64,000 nt of DNA from Paenibacillus donghaensis (GCF_002192415.1 NZ_CP021780.1:1922001-1986000); one strand, 5' to 3'. Counted from the stretch's first letter, positions 1 to 10,175 are shown. Notes: generated by a model not told the origin, from the sequence alone. A program made the numbers and translations.

Positions 1-134
1 GTAGTTGATAGCAACGAGATTATAACCTAAATCAAAGAAAATTTGACGATATGCAGGTATGCCAGCCGTAGCACCATTCGGATCCCCTAATGCTTTATCT
101 CCAGCTAAAAAACCGCCACCATGAACAAACATCG
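1..134 (-). pseudogene. alpha/beta hydrolase (esterase/lipase) fragment
   Basis: Read on the minus strand, this stretch encodes about 45 residues with the HGGG oxyanion-hole motif of carboxylesterase/lipase-type alpha/beta hydrolases (MFVHGGGFLAGDKALGDP), followed by a strand ending in LVAINY, as expected just after that motif in the family. The gene runs off the left edge. The residues that normally precede HGGG are missing: at about 134 the sequence changes to an unrelated plus-strand reading frame. I therefore read it as the junction end of a truncated gene. A short natural N terminus is possible but less likely. Confidence 0.5.
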
Positions 135-319
135 TGGACCGCTTTGCCGAGAAAAAGGGCTACCTTCCCTTACTGACCTCCCACCTTGAAAGCGGCGACT
201 TCCAGGTGCTGTCCGAAGAATCGTTTGATTTAGGAAAAACTAAGAAACGCCATGGCAGAATCCTTCCTATTACTGCTGAAGAAGGCAGTCATCTTCTGAA
301 GGCGTTCGGCGACGATTAA
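134..319 (+). pseudogene. unrecognised short ORF, probable C-terminal remnant
   Basis: A 61-codon frame opening with GTG, preceded by an in-frame stop at 122 and no good ribosome binding site. It is charged and soluble (DRFAEKKGYLPLLTSHLESG at the start, LLKAFGDD at the end). I do not recognise it. It abuts the hydrolase fragment at 134, so it may be the surviving 3' end of a deleted gene. No function is proposed. Confidence 0.25.
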
Positions 320-348
320 TCCTGATAACTAAAATACCAAAATATGAA

Positions 349-392
349 GAGGGTATTCTCCAAGCTAAGAAATATAGCTTGAGAATGCCCTC
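349..392 (-). terminator. terminator of the GH35 gene
   Basis: Imperfect inverted repeat of 17-18 bases (arms 349-366 and 376-392, one or two mismatches) just past the stop of the minus-strand GH35 gene, followed on that strand by a T-rich stretch. Confidence 0.6.
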
Positions 393-423
393 TGTTCATG
401 TGGTCCGGCACAAACTCAGTTCA

Positions 424-2760
424 TTATACTTGCGGGAATATTGCTGCTTTATAATGAGGAATTGCCTGAATATTATGGAATTCCGCAACTTCAATACCTT
501 CAAAGACTTCGATAAAAGCCTGATTCACATAGCTGTGTGTAGTGCCTTTGCGAAGCGGGGAAATGGTCAGGTGTAGTTCTTGATTCTCCAGCTCATCTTT
601 GAATTCCTTGAGTCCAATATTCCACGGATGACCATAATGAATATGATCCGTAAGCAATCGGCCTGACAGAAATGCGTTCGCTACATCTCCATCGTAATTA
701 ATTTGGAGCGACACATTTTCTACCTGCTCAGGCCACTCTGAATCAATATTCAGCAGAGCTGCGCGATCAGATGGATAAGTCACATTCACTTGAGGTGTGT
801 ATTCCGCTACACTGATGCGGTAAGTGAGGAACACACCGTCTTGTTCTGCCGCGTCAATCGAACCAGTGCGGAGTGACATCTGGAAATCCGGGGCTGGATA
901 GATAGAGGCTGTGAATTCTGCTGCATCCGGGGAATTACATATCAATTGGTTAGACTGAGTAAATAAATGCAAACCCTTGTTTCCGTTGTCAGCAATGACT
1001 AATCGTTCTTGTCCCCAGAGGGAGAAGAGATAGGTGCCGAGAGCCTCCTTACGGGTTAAGGTGAGGAGGGTAAAGGTTCCCCCATCCTTCAGCGTGATAT
1101 TAACCTGATGGCTTTTTCCCACCGCAGGGGTAATGATCCATTGATCCAAGGTTAGTTCCGCAGACCCTGCGCCTGCATCGATGCTTTGAATCTCTTCAGC
1201 ATGGAGAATAATTTCTGCCTTCATCCCCTCATGCGCAAAGAAAACAACGGTGGTATGCGCACCATCCTTCAAGCGGGTGAGCAATTGGGTTGTGGCGCTG
1301 ATGAGCTGCAGTCCGTCCAAATTCAGATTGAAGGGAAGCACGACACCTAAATCTTTTCCCAGTTTAATAGAGCCGCTGTGTGGGAAACTAACGGGTCCTC
1401 GTTTGGTAAGCAGCTCGATACGCAGATCCCGTTCAGGCATTTCCAGCTGATCCTGGAAATTGTTCAGGAACACAAAACCGGAGTCATCTCTTTGCCGCAA
1501 ACACCAGCGGAGAGAAGTGGTATCTTCTGGCTTAAGTTCATTTTGACCTTCAGGAATAACCGTCCCCATGGGAGCCAAGATGTCACCAAAGGCCTCTAGA
1601 AAGAGAGAAAGTGTGCGAATGCGGTGATAAGAAGGGCCAACTCGTCCAAATTCACCAAGTGGCGATTGATAATCATATGTGATCTTAGGCAGGGAAGTTT
1701 CATTCATATAAGAATGTTTACCCACCGGATTAGAGCCGCCATGATACATATAATAGCCCAGCATATTGCTGCCACTGGCCAATTTCACCAAGGTCATGGC
1801 TTCAATGCTGGCTTCAGGCACAAATGGACGCGCGTGGTAGCTGACCTGCATGCCACCAGCCATTTCGCAGTACGCTACCGGATATTCCGTCGTTTCGAAA
1901 TCCAGCGGTTCCACCGGGGTATGGTGAAGATCCTGATAGATGAATTCCCTGCTTGGCGGTTGATTAGGAATCCATGAAGTATAAGCATAACCTGCAAGCA
2001 TAGGAAGAGCACCCTCCGCAGGAACTGCTGCACCGCCCCAAGCGGTAACGGTGAACAGAAGCGGAGAAATTCCGCTTTCCAGAGCAATCCGTTTGAGTTC
2101 GCTTAGATGCTCTCTGCCGCCGGTTCCAGATGACAGGTATACGCCGCCCTTATAACCCCAGGAGTCAAAGGGTGCTCCACAGTGCATGAACTCATTATCC
2201 AGTTGAATAGCGATGATCGGCCCACCTTCTTGGAAGTAGCAGCCTTTAATTTGTCTGGAAATTTGCCGATAGAGACGGGTAGCTAATGTCAGATATGCGG
2301 GGTCATTGGAGCGGATTTGGATAGGGGAATGAAATACCCAGTCTGGAATCCCGCCATTACGCACCTCTCCATGACAGAAAGGACCAATTCTCAGAATCAG
2401 CGGGAAATCAATTTTGGTGCACAAATCTACAAAATGTCTAAGGTTGCGATTTTCAGACCAATCGAACTTTCCTTCTTCCTCTTCGTGGAAATTCCAGAAA
2501 ACATAGGTGGCAACGATGTGCACGCCACCTGCTTTCATTTTGAGCAATTCCTCTTCCCATTGCAGATAGGAGAAGCGGGAAAAGTGGAATTCGCCGACGA
2601 CCGGGATAAACGGAAGGCCGTTTTGGGTCATGTAATAATTGGTAAAGCCAAAGGACTTCCCATCCGGATTATTGCCTCCTTGGTTCGACAGCTTTCCGGG
2701 AGTAATTCTTTTGTCTGGGGTATCAAGCGTATAGGATACGGTTCGGTTAATAGTGTTCAT
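424..2760 (-). CDS. GH35 beta-galactosidase
   Basis: 778 aa. A family 35 glycoside hydrolase expected to release terminal beta-galactose. The TIM barrel starts near residue 50 (GEFHFSRF at 56-63). The family signature GGPIIAIQLDNEF is at 179-191, with E190 as the likely acid/base. A later EYPVAYCEM stretch is the probable nucleophile region. There is no signal peptide, so it likely acts in the cytoplasm on imported oligosaccharides. The ATG is preceded by AAGGAGGAAAAAC. It is transcribed divergently from the AraC gene at 2882, its probable regulator. A decayed paralogue is at 27943-28590. The family is secure; the exact substrate is not. Confidence 0.88.
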   Translation of the reverse strand: MNTINRTVSYTLDTPDKRITPGKLSNQGGNNPDGKSFGFTNYYMTQNGLPFIPVVGEFHFSRFSYLQWEEELLKMKAGGVHIVATYVFWNFHEEEEGKFDWSENRNLRHFVDLCTKIDFPLILRIGPFCHGEVRNGGIPDWVFHSPIQIRSNDPAYLTLATRLYRQISRQIKGCYFQEGGPIIAIQLDNEFMHCGAPFDSWGYKGGVYLSSGTGGREHLSELKRIALESGISPLLFTVTAWGGAAVPAEGALPMLAGYAYTSWIPNQPPSREFIYQDLHHTPVEPLDFETTEYPVAYCEMAGGMQVSYHARPFVPEASIEAMTLVKLASGSNMLGYYMYHGGSNPVGKHSYMNETSLPKITYDYQSPLGEFGRVGPSYHRIRTLSLFLEAFGDILAPMGTVIPEGQNELKPEDTTSLRWCLRQRDDSGFVFLNNFQDQLEMPERDLRIELLTKRGPVSFPHSGSIKLGKDLGVVLPFNLNLDGLQLISATTQLLTRLKDGAHTTVVFFAHEGMKAEIILHAEEIQSIDAGAGSAELTLDQWIITPAVGKSHQVNITLKDGGTFTLLTLTRKEALGTYLFSLWGQERLVIADNGNKGLHLFTQSNQLICNSPDAAEFTASIYPAPDFQMSLRTGSIDAAEQDGVFLTYRISVAEYTPQVNVTYPSDRAALLNIDSEWPEQVENVSLQINYDGDVANAFLSGRLLTDHIHYGHPWNIGLKEFKDELENQELHLTISPLRKGTTHSYVNQAFIEVFEGIEVAEFHNIQAIPHYKAAIFPQV

Positions 2761-2881
2761 ACTTTGTTTTTCCTCCTTGAAGTCATTGGCAGTTTACGAT
2801 ATATTCTCTTGTGTATCAAGAATAATCGAACCTGCTACGTCTTTATTTAAACGTATTATTTCATCAGGAGGAAGTGCGTTT

Positions 2882-3712
2882 ATGGCTAAAAAACCGACGG
2901 ATTATGCTATTGAAGAATATCGCCCCTATGGTATTCTCGTATCCGGGCATTACACAGAACAAAGGCCATATTATATTCACCGGCCATCGGGAAGCATTGA
3001 TTGGCTGCTGATGTATACCCACTCCGGCAGCGGGGAAATTGTAATCAACCAGAAGACTATGAAGTGTCACGAAGGCGAAGTTGTCATTCTGCTTCCCGGA
3101 ATTCCCCATCACTATGGAGCCAGCAGTGAAGAGTGGTCCTTCACCTGGGTTCATTTCATCCCCCATCCGGAATGGAGCAGTTGGCTCCGCTTGCCTGGAC
3201 AAGCCGACCGGTTTATTCATCTGCCCGTTCATTCCCTCCCTGAGAAGCATTCGTTACAGGAAGCCTTGGAACGAATGCTGTATTATGCTGGACACAGCGG
3301 CATGGAACTGAACCGCAGACTTGCGCTGAATGCTCTTGAGCAGGCACTGCTGCTCTTGTGCGCTGGCTGCTCGGAAGAGCAGAATCAGATGGATTCGCGC
3401 ATCCTTGATGTTATGGAGTATTTGCGGCAATCCTTCCGTGAGAAGCCGACCTTGGAAGAGCTGGCGAGAATCAGCTGCCTTTCGCGCTCACGCTTGTCCC
3501 ATCTGTTCAAAGAGCAGGTTGGCGACACAATTGGGAATACACTCAACAAGCTTCGTCTGGAGAAGGCGGCAGAGCTCCTGCTGTATACCAAGCGGCAAAT
3601 TAGTGAGATTTCAGAGGATGTAGGCTACGAGAGCAACGACCATCTTACACGTATGTTTCGTTCCCATTTCGGAGTGACTCCTTTGAAGTACAGACAACAA
3701 AAGCGGAACTAG
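2882..3712 (+). CDS. AraC family transcriptional regulator
   Basis: 276 aa from ATG 2882, chosen because AGGAGG lies about 8 bases upstream; the reading frame is open further 5' but without such a site. The N-terminal half is a cupin-like sensor (DWLLMYTHSGSGEIVINQ, then LLPGIPHHYG). The C-terminal 100 residues carry the two AraC helix-turn-helix motifs (LEELARISCLSRSRLSHLFK and ISEDVGYESNDHLTRMF, ending FGVTPLKYRQQ). It is divergent from the GH35 gene, so it probably senses a sugar and controls that gene. It is a clear paralogue of the AraC protein at 21961-22785. Confidence 0.88.
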   Translation: MAKKPTDYAIEEYRPYGILVSGHYTEQRPYYIHRPSGSIDWLLMYTHSGSGEIVINQKTMKCHEGEVVILLPGIPHHYGASSEEWSFTWVHFIPHPEWSSWLRLPGQADRFIHLPVHSLPEKHSLQEALERMLYYAGHSGMELNRRLALNALEQALLLLCAGCSEEQNQMDSRILDVMEYLRQSFREKPTLEELARISCLSRSRLSHLFKEQVGDTIGNTLNKLRLEKAAELLLYTKRQISEISEDVGYESNDHLTRMFRSHFGVTPLKYRQQKRN

Positions 3713-3776
3713 CACTAAATTCACCCGGAGAAGGGAGTTCTTGCTTTCGAATGCAGGTAATTAGGTTGTGAGAAAT

Positions 3777-4673
3777 TTAGCCCTTCGGGATTTTCCGGTA
3801 ACTGGAGGGGGAAAAGCCCGAAATCTTCTTGAAGAGCCGGGAGAAATAATAGGGATCGCTAATACCTACTGCAGAGCTGACCTCCTTAATGCTGAGTTCG
3901 GTAAGATCAAGCAGATGACCTGCCCGCTGAATTTTGAGCCGCAAGAAATATTCGATCGGGGAGACTCCGGTTTCGGAATTAAATAAATAGATCAGATGCT
4001 GTTTCGATACCCCGACCTGATTAGCCAGTTCTGTAAGAGAAATGGATCCGCTCATATGTCCATTCATATATTGAATCGCCTGCTCCAAATAAGTCTCACG
4101 TTTCTTCTCCTGTGCCGATTTCCCCGCATTTAATCCAATGCCGGAGAGCAGCTGTCTTACAGTCTGGGCAACATGTACATGGGTAGTGAGGGCATATGTC
4201 CGCTCGGCCAGCATTTCGTAGGCAGGTACGAACCATTCAATTAAACGGGCTTTACCGCTTGGTGATAATGAGAGTGGAGCGTTAGATAAACCAAACAGCT
4301 TCACCAATCTATTCGCGTGGCTGCCTTTGAAATGAAACCAATAGATGCTCCATGGTCGCTTCTGCATTGCCCCATAACGATGTGCAATTTCGGGAGGAAT
4401 AATCATCATGTCTCCCTGCTGCAGAATCATTCGTTCTCCATGGTTCAGCTCAATCCAGCCCTCTCCTGCTTCGCAAAAGATGAATATATGCGACGGACTG
4501 CCTTCCAGGCGTTCCCTGAAATGATACTCGGCATTAGGGAAATAGCCAATGTCCGTAATAAATAAGGAGGAAGTCAGTTCCTCCTGTTCCAGTTCTTTCA
4601 TCCAGTATTCCGGAAGCACATATAACTTCTCCTCGACAAAACCTTCAGGCTTGCGAATATTGTCAGTACTCAT
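3777..4673 (-). CDS. AraC family transcriptional regulator
   Basis: 298 aa. Cupin-like N-terminal sensor (IFIFCEAGEGWIELNHGER, IPPEIAHRYG) and a C-terminal AraC domain (SLTELANQVGVSKQHLIYLF, then VGISDPYYFSRLFKKISGFS). It faces the DUF5107-TPR/GH2 operon across 127 bases that contain the two-part motif at 4705-4743. By position it is the likely activator of that operon. It converges tail to tail with the other AraC gene at 3712. Confidence 0.87.
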   Translation of the reverse strand: MSTDNIRKPEGFVEEKLYVLPEYWMKELEQEELTSSLFITDIGYFPNAEYHFRERLEGSPSHIFIFCEAGEGWIELNHGERMILQQGDMMIIPPEIAHRYGAMQKRPWSIYWFHFKGSHANRLVKLFGLSNAPLSLSPSGKARLIEWFVPAYEMLAERTYALTTHVHVAQTVRQLLSGIGLNAGKSAQEKKRETYLEQAIQYMNGHMSGSISLTELANQVGVSKQHLIYLFNSETGVSPIEYFLRLKIQRAGHLLDLTELSIKEVSSAVGISDPYYFSRLFKKISGFSPSSYRKIPKG

Positions 4674-4704
4674 TCCAGTTACCCCCGTAATTAATAATCA
4701 GAAT

Positions 4705-4743
4705 AAGAATATAATCCATCACTTCCCGCATTTCGTCAATTGG
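4705..4743 (+). promoter_or_regulatory. two-part AraC-type operator, copy A
   Basis: AAGAATATAATCCAT (4705-4719), 11 bases, then TTTCGTCAATTGG (4731-4743). The same two boxes with the same 11-base spacing occur at 26088-26126 and 36588-36626, each upstream of a carbohydrate gene. Inferred binding site for a neighbouring AraC protein. Confidence 0.6.
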
Positions 4744-4800
4744 AACCTTCGTTGCCAGAAGATAAAGTATAACTATCAAGACAAGGGAGGCAGTTCAAAC

Positions 4801-7800
4801 ATGAAGCATGAAGCTAAGGATCATACGCTGGAGGCGGCTCCAACTGGATCTGGCCAAGTACAGGTATGGGAGACGAGCGTGTTGATTCCAACATATGATG
4901 CGGGTGAAGCAGACCCCAATCCTATGTTTCTGGAGAAAAGAGTCTATCAAGGAAGCTCCGGCCGTGTGTATCCGCATCCGGTGATCGAGAGCATCTCGGA
5001 TGTGAAGCATGATAAAAATTACAAATTGGTTATTCTGGAAAATGAATATATCCGTATTGAGATCATGCCGGAGATCGGGGGCAGAATCTACCGCGCTCTC
5101 GACAAGACGAACAATTACGATTTCGTCTATTATAACCGCGTCATCAAGCCTGCACTGGTAGGTCTTGCCGGACCTTGGATCTCCGGAGGGATTGAATTTA
5201 ACTGGCCGCAGCATCACCGTCCGAATACGTTCGGTCCGGTAGAATACAAATACGAAGTAACCGACAATGGCAGCGCTACAGTCTGGGTGAGCGAGATTGA
5301 CCGGATGTACGGCACGAAAGTAACTGCCGCATTTAAGCTCTATCCGGGCAAGGCTTACTTGGAAATCAACGCTCAATTATACAACCGGACACCTGAGCCG
5401 CAGACCTTCCTGTGGTGGGCAAATCCGGCTGTAGCGGTTAATGACTATACGCAATCCGTGTTTCCTCCGGACGTAACGGCTGTATTTGACCATGGTAAGC
5501 GCGATGTTTCCCGTTTCCCTATCGCTACCGGAACCTATTACAAACAGGATTATTCGGAAGGCGTAGATATTTCCCGTTATAAGAACATCCCGGTTCCGAC
5601 TTCGTACATGGCTTACAAATCCGATTATAATTTCGTCGGCGGATATGATCACGGCGTAGAAGCCGGACTGCTGCATGTGGCGAATCATCATATTTCTCCC
5701 GGCAAGAAACAATGGACCTGGGGGAACGGGGAGTTCGGCCAGGCGTGGGACCGTCAATTGACGGATGAAGATGGCCCGTACATTGAACTTATGACTGGAG
5801 TGTACACAGATAATCAGCCTGACTTTACCTGGCTGCAGCCTTACGAGGAGAAGACCTTCACCCAGTATTTCATGCCTTACAAAAACATTGGCGTCGTAAA
5901 AAATGCTTCCATTGAGGCAGCCGTCAATCTGGAGGTTGATGCTGAAGCCGGACAGGCAGTGATCAAGGTGTATGCGACCTCGGTACTTGAACATGCAGTC
6001 GTGGAGTTGAGCGGAGCAGCAAGCCGCTATCTGCAGGAAACTGTGGATTTGTCCCCGGTGGATGTTTACCAGACAGTTGTAACATTGGACAGCGGGGAGC
6101 AGGAGCATGATTTGAAGCTGTCTGTCCGGAATGCGGAAGGCAGACTGCTGATCTCCTATCAACCGAAACGTCCGGATATTGAACGGGTCCCTGAAGCAGC
6201 TAAACCACTGGCAACGCCTGAAGAACTGCGTTCGACGGAGGAACTGTATCTGGCCGGCCTGCATCTGGAGCAATACCGTCATGCTACTTTTGAGCCCGAA
6301 GACTACTATCTGGAAGGCTTGAAACGGGATAGTGGCGATATCCGGCTTAATGTAGCTTATGGAACCTTGCTGCTTCGCCGTGGACTATATACAGACAGCG
6401 AGCAGTATTTCCGCAAAGCGATCGAGCGTTTGACCTGGCGCAATCCTAACCCGTATGACAGCGAGGCCTATTATCAGCTGGGAGTGGCGCTCCGCGGGCA
6501 GAAGCGGTTCGATGAAGCATTTACTGCGTTTCACAAAACGGTATGGTCGGCAGCCTGGCAGGATGCAGGGTATTTCTCTTTGTCGCAAATTTCCAGCCTC
6601 AAAGGCCAGTATGCCGAGGCGCTGGAGCAGGCCCAGCGCTCGCTCATCCGCAATTCACGTAATTACAAAGCGCGTAATCTGAAGACAGCTATGTTGCGTA
6701 AGCTGGGACTTGCCGGTCAATCCGTGACTTTTGCGCTTGAAACCCTGGAAATGGATGTCGCAGATTTCGGGGCGTACAATGAGCTGGCGCTGGCTAATGC
6801 AGCCTTGGAAGATAACGCTGCTGCGCAAGGCATTCTATCTGAATTACAACAGCTGATGAGAAATGACCCTCACAACTATCTCAATGTCATCGCGGATTAT
6901 ATGAACTGCGGTCTCTACGAAGAAGCTATTGCCGTAGGGAAAAGAGTAGCGAACCAGGAGGATTCTGTCTATCCGATACTGCACTATGCGCTCGGTGAAT
7001 TATATGAACGTACAGGACAACATGAACAAGCTCAGGAGGCTCGCCGCAAGGGACAATCGGCCAATCCAACATATTGCTTCCCGAACACCCTGTTTGAACT
7101 TGAGCTGCTGGTAAGCGCAGTTCATGCTAATCCGGAGGATGACAAGGCCCATTACTATCTCGGGAATTTCTATTATGACAAGAAACGGCCCATCGATGCG
7201 ATTGCAAGCTGGGAGCGGTCCCGCGAACTGCGGGATGATTATCCGACCGTACACCGCAATTTGGGGCTGGCTTATTACAATAAGCAGAATAATCCGCAAG
7301 CAGCACTGGCTTCGCTGGAACAGGCATTTGCCTGTGCACCGCAGGATGTGCGTATCCTGTTTGAACTGGATCAGCTGCGCAAGAAGCTGTCTTGGTCTAC
7401 AGGAGAACGCCTGCATATCCTTGAAGAGCGGCGGGAGCTGATTGAGAGGCGGGACGATCTTTACGTGGAATATGTGACCCTGCTGAACAATCTTGAACGC
7501 TATCAAGACGCTATTGCTGCCCTGTCTCAGCGTAATTTCCATCCGTGGGAAGGCGGAGAAGGTAAAGTGACCGGGCAATATAAGTTTGCTCATACCGAGC
7601 TTGGCAAGCAGGCGCTGCAAGAGGGTCACTATGAAGCAGCAGCCCAGCATTTACAGCAAGCGCTGGTCTATCCGCTAAATCTGGGTGAAGGTAAGCTGGA
7701 AGGAGCCCAGGAGAATAATATCTATTATTATCTCGGCATGGCCTACGAAGGTCTTCAGCAGGAGCAAGAAGCCATCGCCAGTTATACCATAGCTTCACAA

Positions 7801-8184
7801 GGTCTGGCTGAGCCGACAAGTGCGATGTTCTACAATGATCAACCGCCGGAAATGATCTTCTACCAAGGGCTGGCCTGGTTGAAACTCCATAATGAGAAGG
7901 AAGCCAAGCGCCGCTTCAATAAACTGATTGATTATGCCGAGAAGCATATTTTTGACGATATCAAAATCGATTACTTTGCCGTATCCTTGCCGGACTTCCT
8001 GGTGTTTGAGGATGACCTGAATCGGCGCAATGTCATTCATTGCCGGTACATGAGGGGCCTGGGACTTCTAGGGCTTGGACGCGACGAAGAAGCAAGAACC
8101 GAACTTGGATTAGCTCTGGAAATGGAACCTAATCATCAAGGGGCGATGGTTCATAACCGATTAGGCAGCAGTACGGCGAATTAG
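4801..8184 (+). CDS. DUF5107 and tetratricopeptide-repeat protein
   Basis: 1127 aa from ATG 4801 (GGGAGG upstream; the frame is open further 5' but that part reads through the araC promoter region). The first 400 residues match the DUF5107 type: a mutarotase-like beta-sandwich with MPEIGGRIYRALDK and a conserved NWPQHHRP segment. From about residue 480 to the end it is a long array of TPR helices (for example EDYYLEGLKRDSGDIRLNVA, DKAHYYLGNFYYDKKRPIDA). No signal peptide is visible. It is cotranscribed with the GH2 gene 33 bases downstream. Its role is not established. The fold and context suggest carbohydrate binding or turnover, with the TPRs as a partner platform. Confidence 0.8.
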   Translation: MKHEAKDHTLEAAPTGSGQVQVWETSVLIPTYDAGEADPNPMFLEKRVYQGSSGRVYPHPVIESISDVKHDKNYKLVILENEYIRIEIMPEIGGRIYRALDKTNNYDFVYYNRVIKPALVGLAGPWISGGIEFNWPQHHRPNTFGPVEYKYEVTDNGSATVWVSEIDRMYGTKVTAAFKLYPGKAYLEINAQLYNRTPEPQTFLWWANPAVAVNDYTQSVFPPDVTAVFDHGKRDVSRFPIATGTYYKQDYSEGVDISRYKNIPVPTSYMAYKSDYNFVGGYDHGVEAGLLHVANHHISPGKKQWTWGNGEFGQAWDRQLTDEDGPYIELMTGVYTDNQPDFTWLQPYEEKTFTQYFMPYKNIGVVKNASIEAAVNLEVDAEAGQAVIKVYATSVLEHAVVELSGAASRYLQETVDLSPVDVYQTVVTLDSGEQEHDLKLSVRNAEGRLLISYQPKRPDIERVPEAAKPLATPEELRSTEELYLAGLHLEQYRHATFEPEDYYLEGLKRDSGDIRLNVAYGTLLLRRGLYTDSEQYFRKAIERLTWRNPNPYDSEAYYQLGVALRGQKRFDEAFTAFHKTVWSAAWQDAGYFSLSQISSLKGQYAEALEQAQRSLIRNSRNYKARNLKTAMLRKLGLAGQSVTFALETLEMDVADFGAYNELALANAALEDNAAAQGILSELQQLMRNDPHNYLNVIADYMNCGLYEEAIAVGKRVANQEDSVYPILHYALGELYERTGQHEQAQEARRKGQSANPTYCFPNTLFELELLVSAVHANPEDDKAHYYLGNFYYDKKRPIDAIASWERSRELRDDYPTVHRNLGLAYYNKQNNPQAALASLEQAFACAPQDVRILFELDQLRKKLSWSTGERLHILEERRELIERRDDLYVEYVTLLNNLERYQDAIAALSQRNFHPWEGGEGKVTGQYKFAHTELGKQALQEGHYEAAAQHLQQALVYPLNLGEGKLEGAQENNIYYYLGMAYEGLQQEQEAIASYTIASQGLAEPTSAMFYNDQPPEMIFYQGLAWLKLHNEKEAKRRFNKLIDYAEKHIFDDIKIDYFAVSLPDFLVFEDDLNRRNVIHCRYMRGLGLLGLGRDEEARTELGLALEMEPNHQGAMVHNRLGSSTAN

Positions 8185-8217
8185 GGCGTTTTCGAACAAG
8201 GAGGAGGACTGAATATT

Positions 8218-10170
8218 TTGCTTAATAGTGGGCGTCAATTGGTGAGTATGGACGAAGGCTGGAGATTTCAACCGGACGCTGCAAATTTGGGAGAACAGGG
8301 TGAGTGGCAAGCCATAGGCTTGCCTTCTCCTGTAAACGTTACTGTTCCGCACACATGGAATGTGCAGGAAGGTCTGGAGGATTACCGGGGAGCCGGGTGG
8401 TATGAGTATACCCTTAGTATTCCGGAGGAATGGCAGGGCTGCCGGATCCGTATACACTTTGAAGCTGTGTATCGTGATGCGGTGATCTGGGTTAATGGAC
8501 ATCAATCCGGTTCGCACTTCAATTCGGGTTATACCGCATTTGAAATAGACCTGACAGCAAATATTCAGTGTGGCGTGGAGAACCGGATTACGGTAAAAGT
8601 GAATAATTCGAATAGTGATCAGGCGCTTCCTCTAGGGAATAGCTTTGATTGGGCGGATGACGGCGGGTTAATCCGGCCCGTAAAGCTCATAGTAACCGGG
8701 CAAACAGCAATTAAACACATAAAAGTCAGCCCGGAAGTCCAATTCGGACAAGGTGATAATAAGGCTACTGGAAAGTTATATGCAGAAGTATATCTGTTTG
8801 AACCATCCGCTGCTGCGACTGTGGAGATCGGGATATTTAAAGATGAAGTAAGCATCTGGCATGATGTACGGCCCTTACCTCCCCAAACGATGACCTGGCA
8901 GCTTTCAGATGTTCAGTTGTCTCCGGTGGATCTATGGCATTTTGATCATCCGCATCTATATCAGCTTCAGCTCACCCTTCGGGAAGAAGAACAGATTGAA
9001 GACCACATAGCTGTGAATTTTGGTTTCCGGGAGATCCTTGTGAAAGGACATGAGCTCTGGTTAAATCGTGAGCCTGTCCGCCTGATGGGAGTAGAATGGA
9101 TGCCAGGTTCTAACCCGGTGACCGGGATGGCCGAGAAGCAGGAAGATCTTATTGCGATGCTTGAACGACTCAAGGAAGCAAACTGTGTCTTCACACGTTT
9201 CCACTGGCAGCAAGGCAGCGAACTGTTGGACTGGTGTGACCGCAACGGAATCCTGGTGCAGGAAGAAATCCCGCATTGGCAGCAGCCAGAAGAGCCGGAT
9301 CATAACACTTTCGCCTTAGCGTTATCACAGGCTAAGGAGATGATTACGGATCATTCTCACCACCCGTGTATTTTGGCCTGGGGAATGGGCAATGAACTGA
9401 ATGGCCAATCGGAGATCACCCGGCGTTACATGGAACAGCTGAAACAGGAGATTAGCGAACTGGATTCACAGCGGCTGATTAACTATGTAAGCAACACGAT
9501 TCACTTCCAACCGGGCACCGATGCTACCGGAGCAGGGGACCTGTTAATGTGGAATGATTATATCGGAACATGGCATGGTGATTTGGACGAGCATGAGGTG
9601 ATCAGGCAGATTATTGCCGATTATCCGGATAAGCCAATTGTTGTGGCAGAATACGGACTCTGTGAGCCGGTTTATGAAGGAGGAGACATTAGAAGAACTG
9701 AGATCCTTTTGCGAAAAACCGAAATCTACCGTCAGTATCCTCAGTTTGCGGCGTTAATCTTTTTCAGCTTAAATGATTACCGTACGCAAATGGGAGAAGA
9801 CGGTGAAGGTAAACTGAAGCAGCGGGTTCATGGTTCGTTGGATATTCATAACCGAGTGAAGCCATCGTTTGCCGCTTTGCGTGAGATTTCTTCACCGCTC
9901 TTACTGGCGGAAGCACCCGTGTGGCGCGAAGGTGAACTCGAGGTGACACTGAAATGCCGGAATGATATTCCCAGCTATGCCGTACAAGACTATTATTTAA
10001 TTGTGTCTTCGGCAGATGAAATGGTAGTCAAACAAGTAATTCCTGAGATGCAACCGGGAGATATTCTGACAATGAACATCACTGTATCAGCAAATCCTCT
10101 GCTGGAACAAGTGCTTACCATCTATCGTCCGAATGGATTCAGTGTACTTGAACAGGAATTGAACAAATAA
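8218..10170 (+). CDS. GH2 beta-galactosidase-like glycoside hydrolase
   Basis: 650 aa with a TTG start at 8218, chosen because AAGGAGGAGGACT lies just upstream. Order of domains: jelly-roll sugar-binding domain (about 10-165, VPHTWN and WVNGHQSG), immunoglobulin-like domain (about 165-275), TIM barrel (about 275-560). The acid/base is E393 in GMGNELNG, and the likely nucleophile Glu is in VVAEYGL near residue 480. The size matches beta-glucuronidase/beta-galactosidase GH2 enzymes without extra domains. No signal peptide. Second gene of the DUF5107 operon, ending in a strong hairpin. The sugar specificity cannot be read from the sequence. Confidence 0.87.
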   Translation: MLNSGRQLVSMDEGWRFQPDAANLGEQGEWQAIGLPSPVNVTVPHTWNVQEGLEDYRGAGWYEYTLSIPEEWQGCRIRIHFEAVYRDAVIWVNGHQSGSHFNSGYTAFEIDLTANIQCGVENRITVKVNNSNSDQALPLGNSFDWADDGGLIRPVKLIVTGQTAIKHIKVSPEVQFGQGDNKATGKLYAEVYLFEPSAAATVEIGIFKDEVSIWHDVRPLPPQTMTWQLSDVQLSPVDLWHFDHPHLYQLQLTLREEEQIEDHIAVNFGFREILVKGHELWLNREPVRLMGVEWMPGSNPVTGMAEKQEDLIAMLERLKEANCVFTRFHWQQGSELLDWCDRNGILVQEEIPHWQQPEEPDHNTFALALSQAKEMITDHSHHPCILAWGMGNELNGQSEITRRYMEQLKQEISELDSQRLINYVSNTIHFQPGTDATGAGDLLMWNDYIGTWHGDLDEHEVIRQIIADYPDKPIVVAEYGLCEPVYEGGDIRRTEILLRKTEIYRQYPQFAALIFFSLNDYRTQMGEDGEGKLKQRVHGSLDIHNRVKPSFAALREISSPLLLAEAPVWREGELEVTLKCRNDIPSYAVQDYYLIVSSADEMVVKQVIPEMQPGDILTMNITVSANPLLEQVLTIYRPNGFSVLEQELNK

Positions 10171-10175
10171 ATCCA

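Noticed and set aside
5377..6282. Long minus-strand open frame of about 300 codons under the DUF5107 gene
   Set aside because: It is the mirror of a strongly coding plus-strand gene, with unusual composition and no family features.
8331..8344. cre-like sequence TGTAAACGTTACTG
   Set aside because: It is within the GH2 coding region and ends in TG instead of CA.
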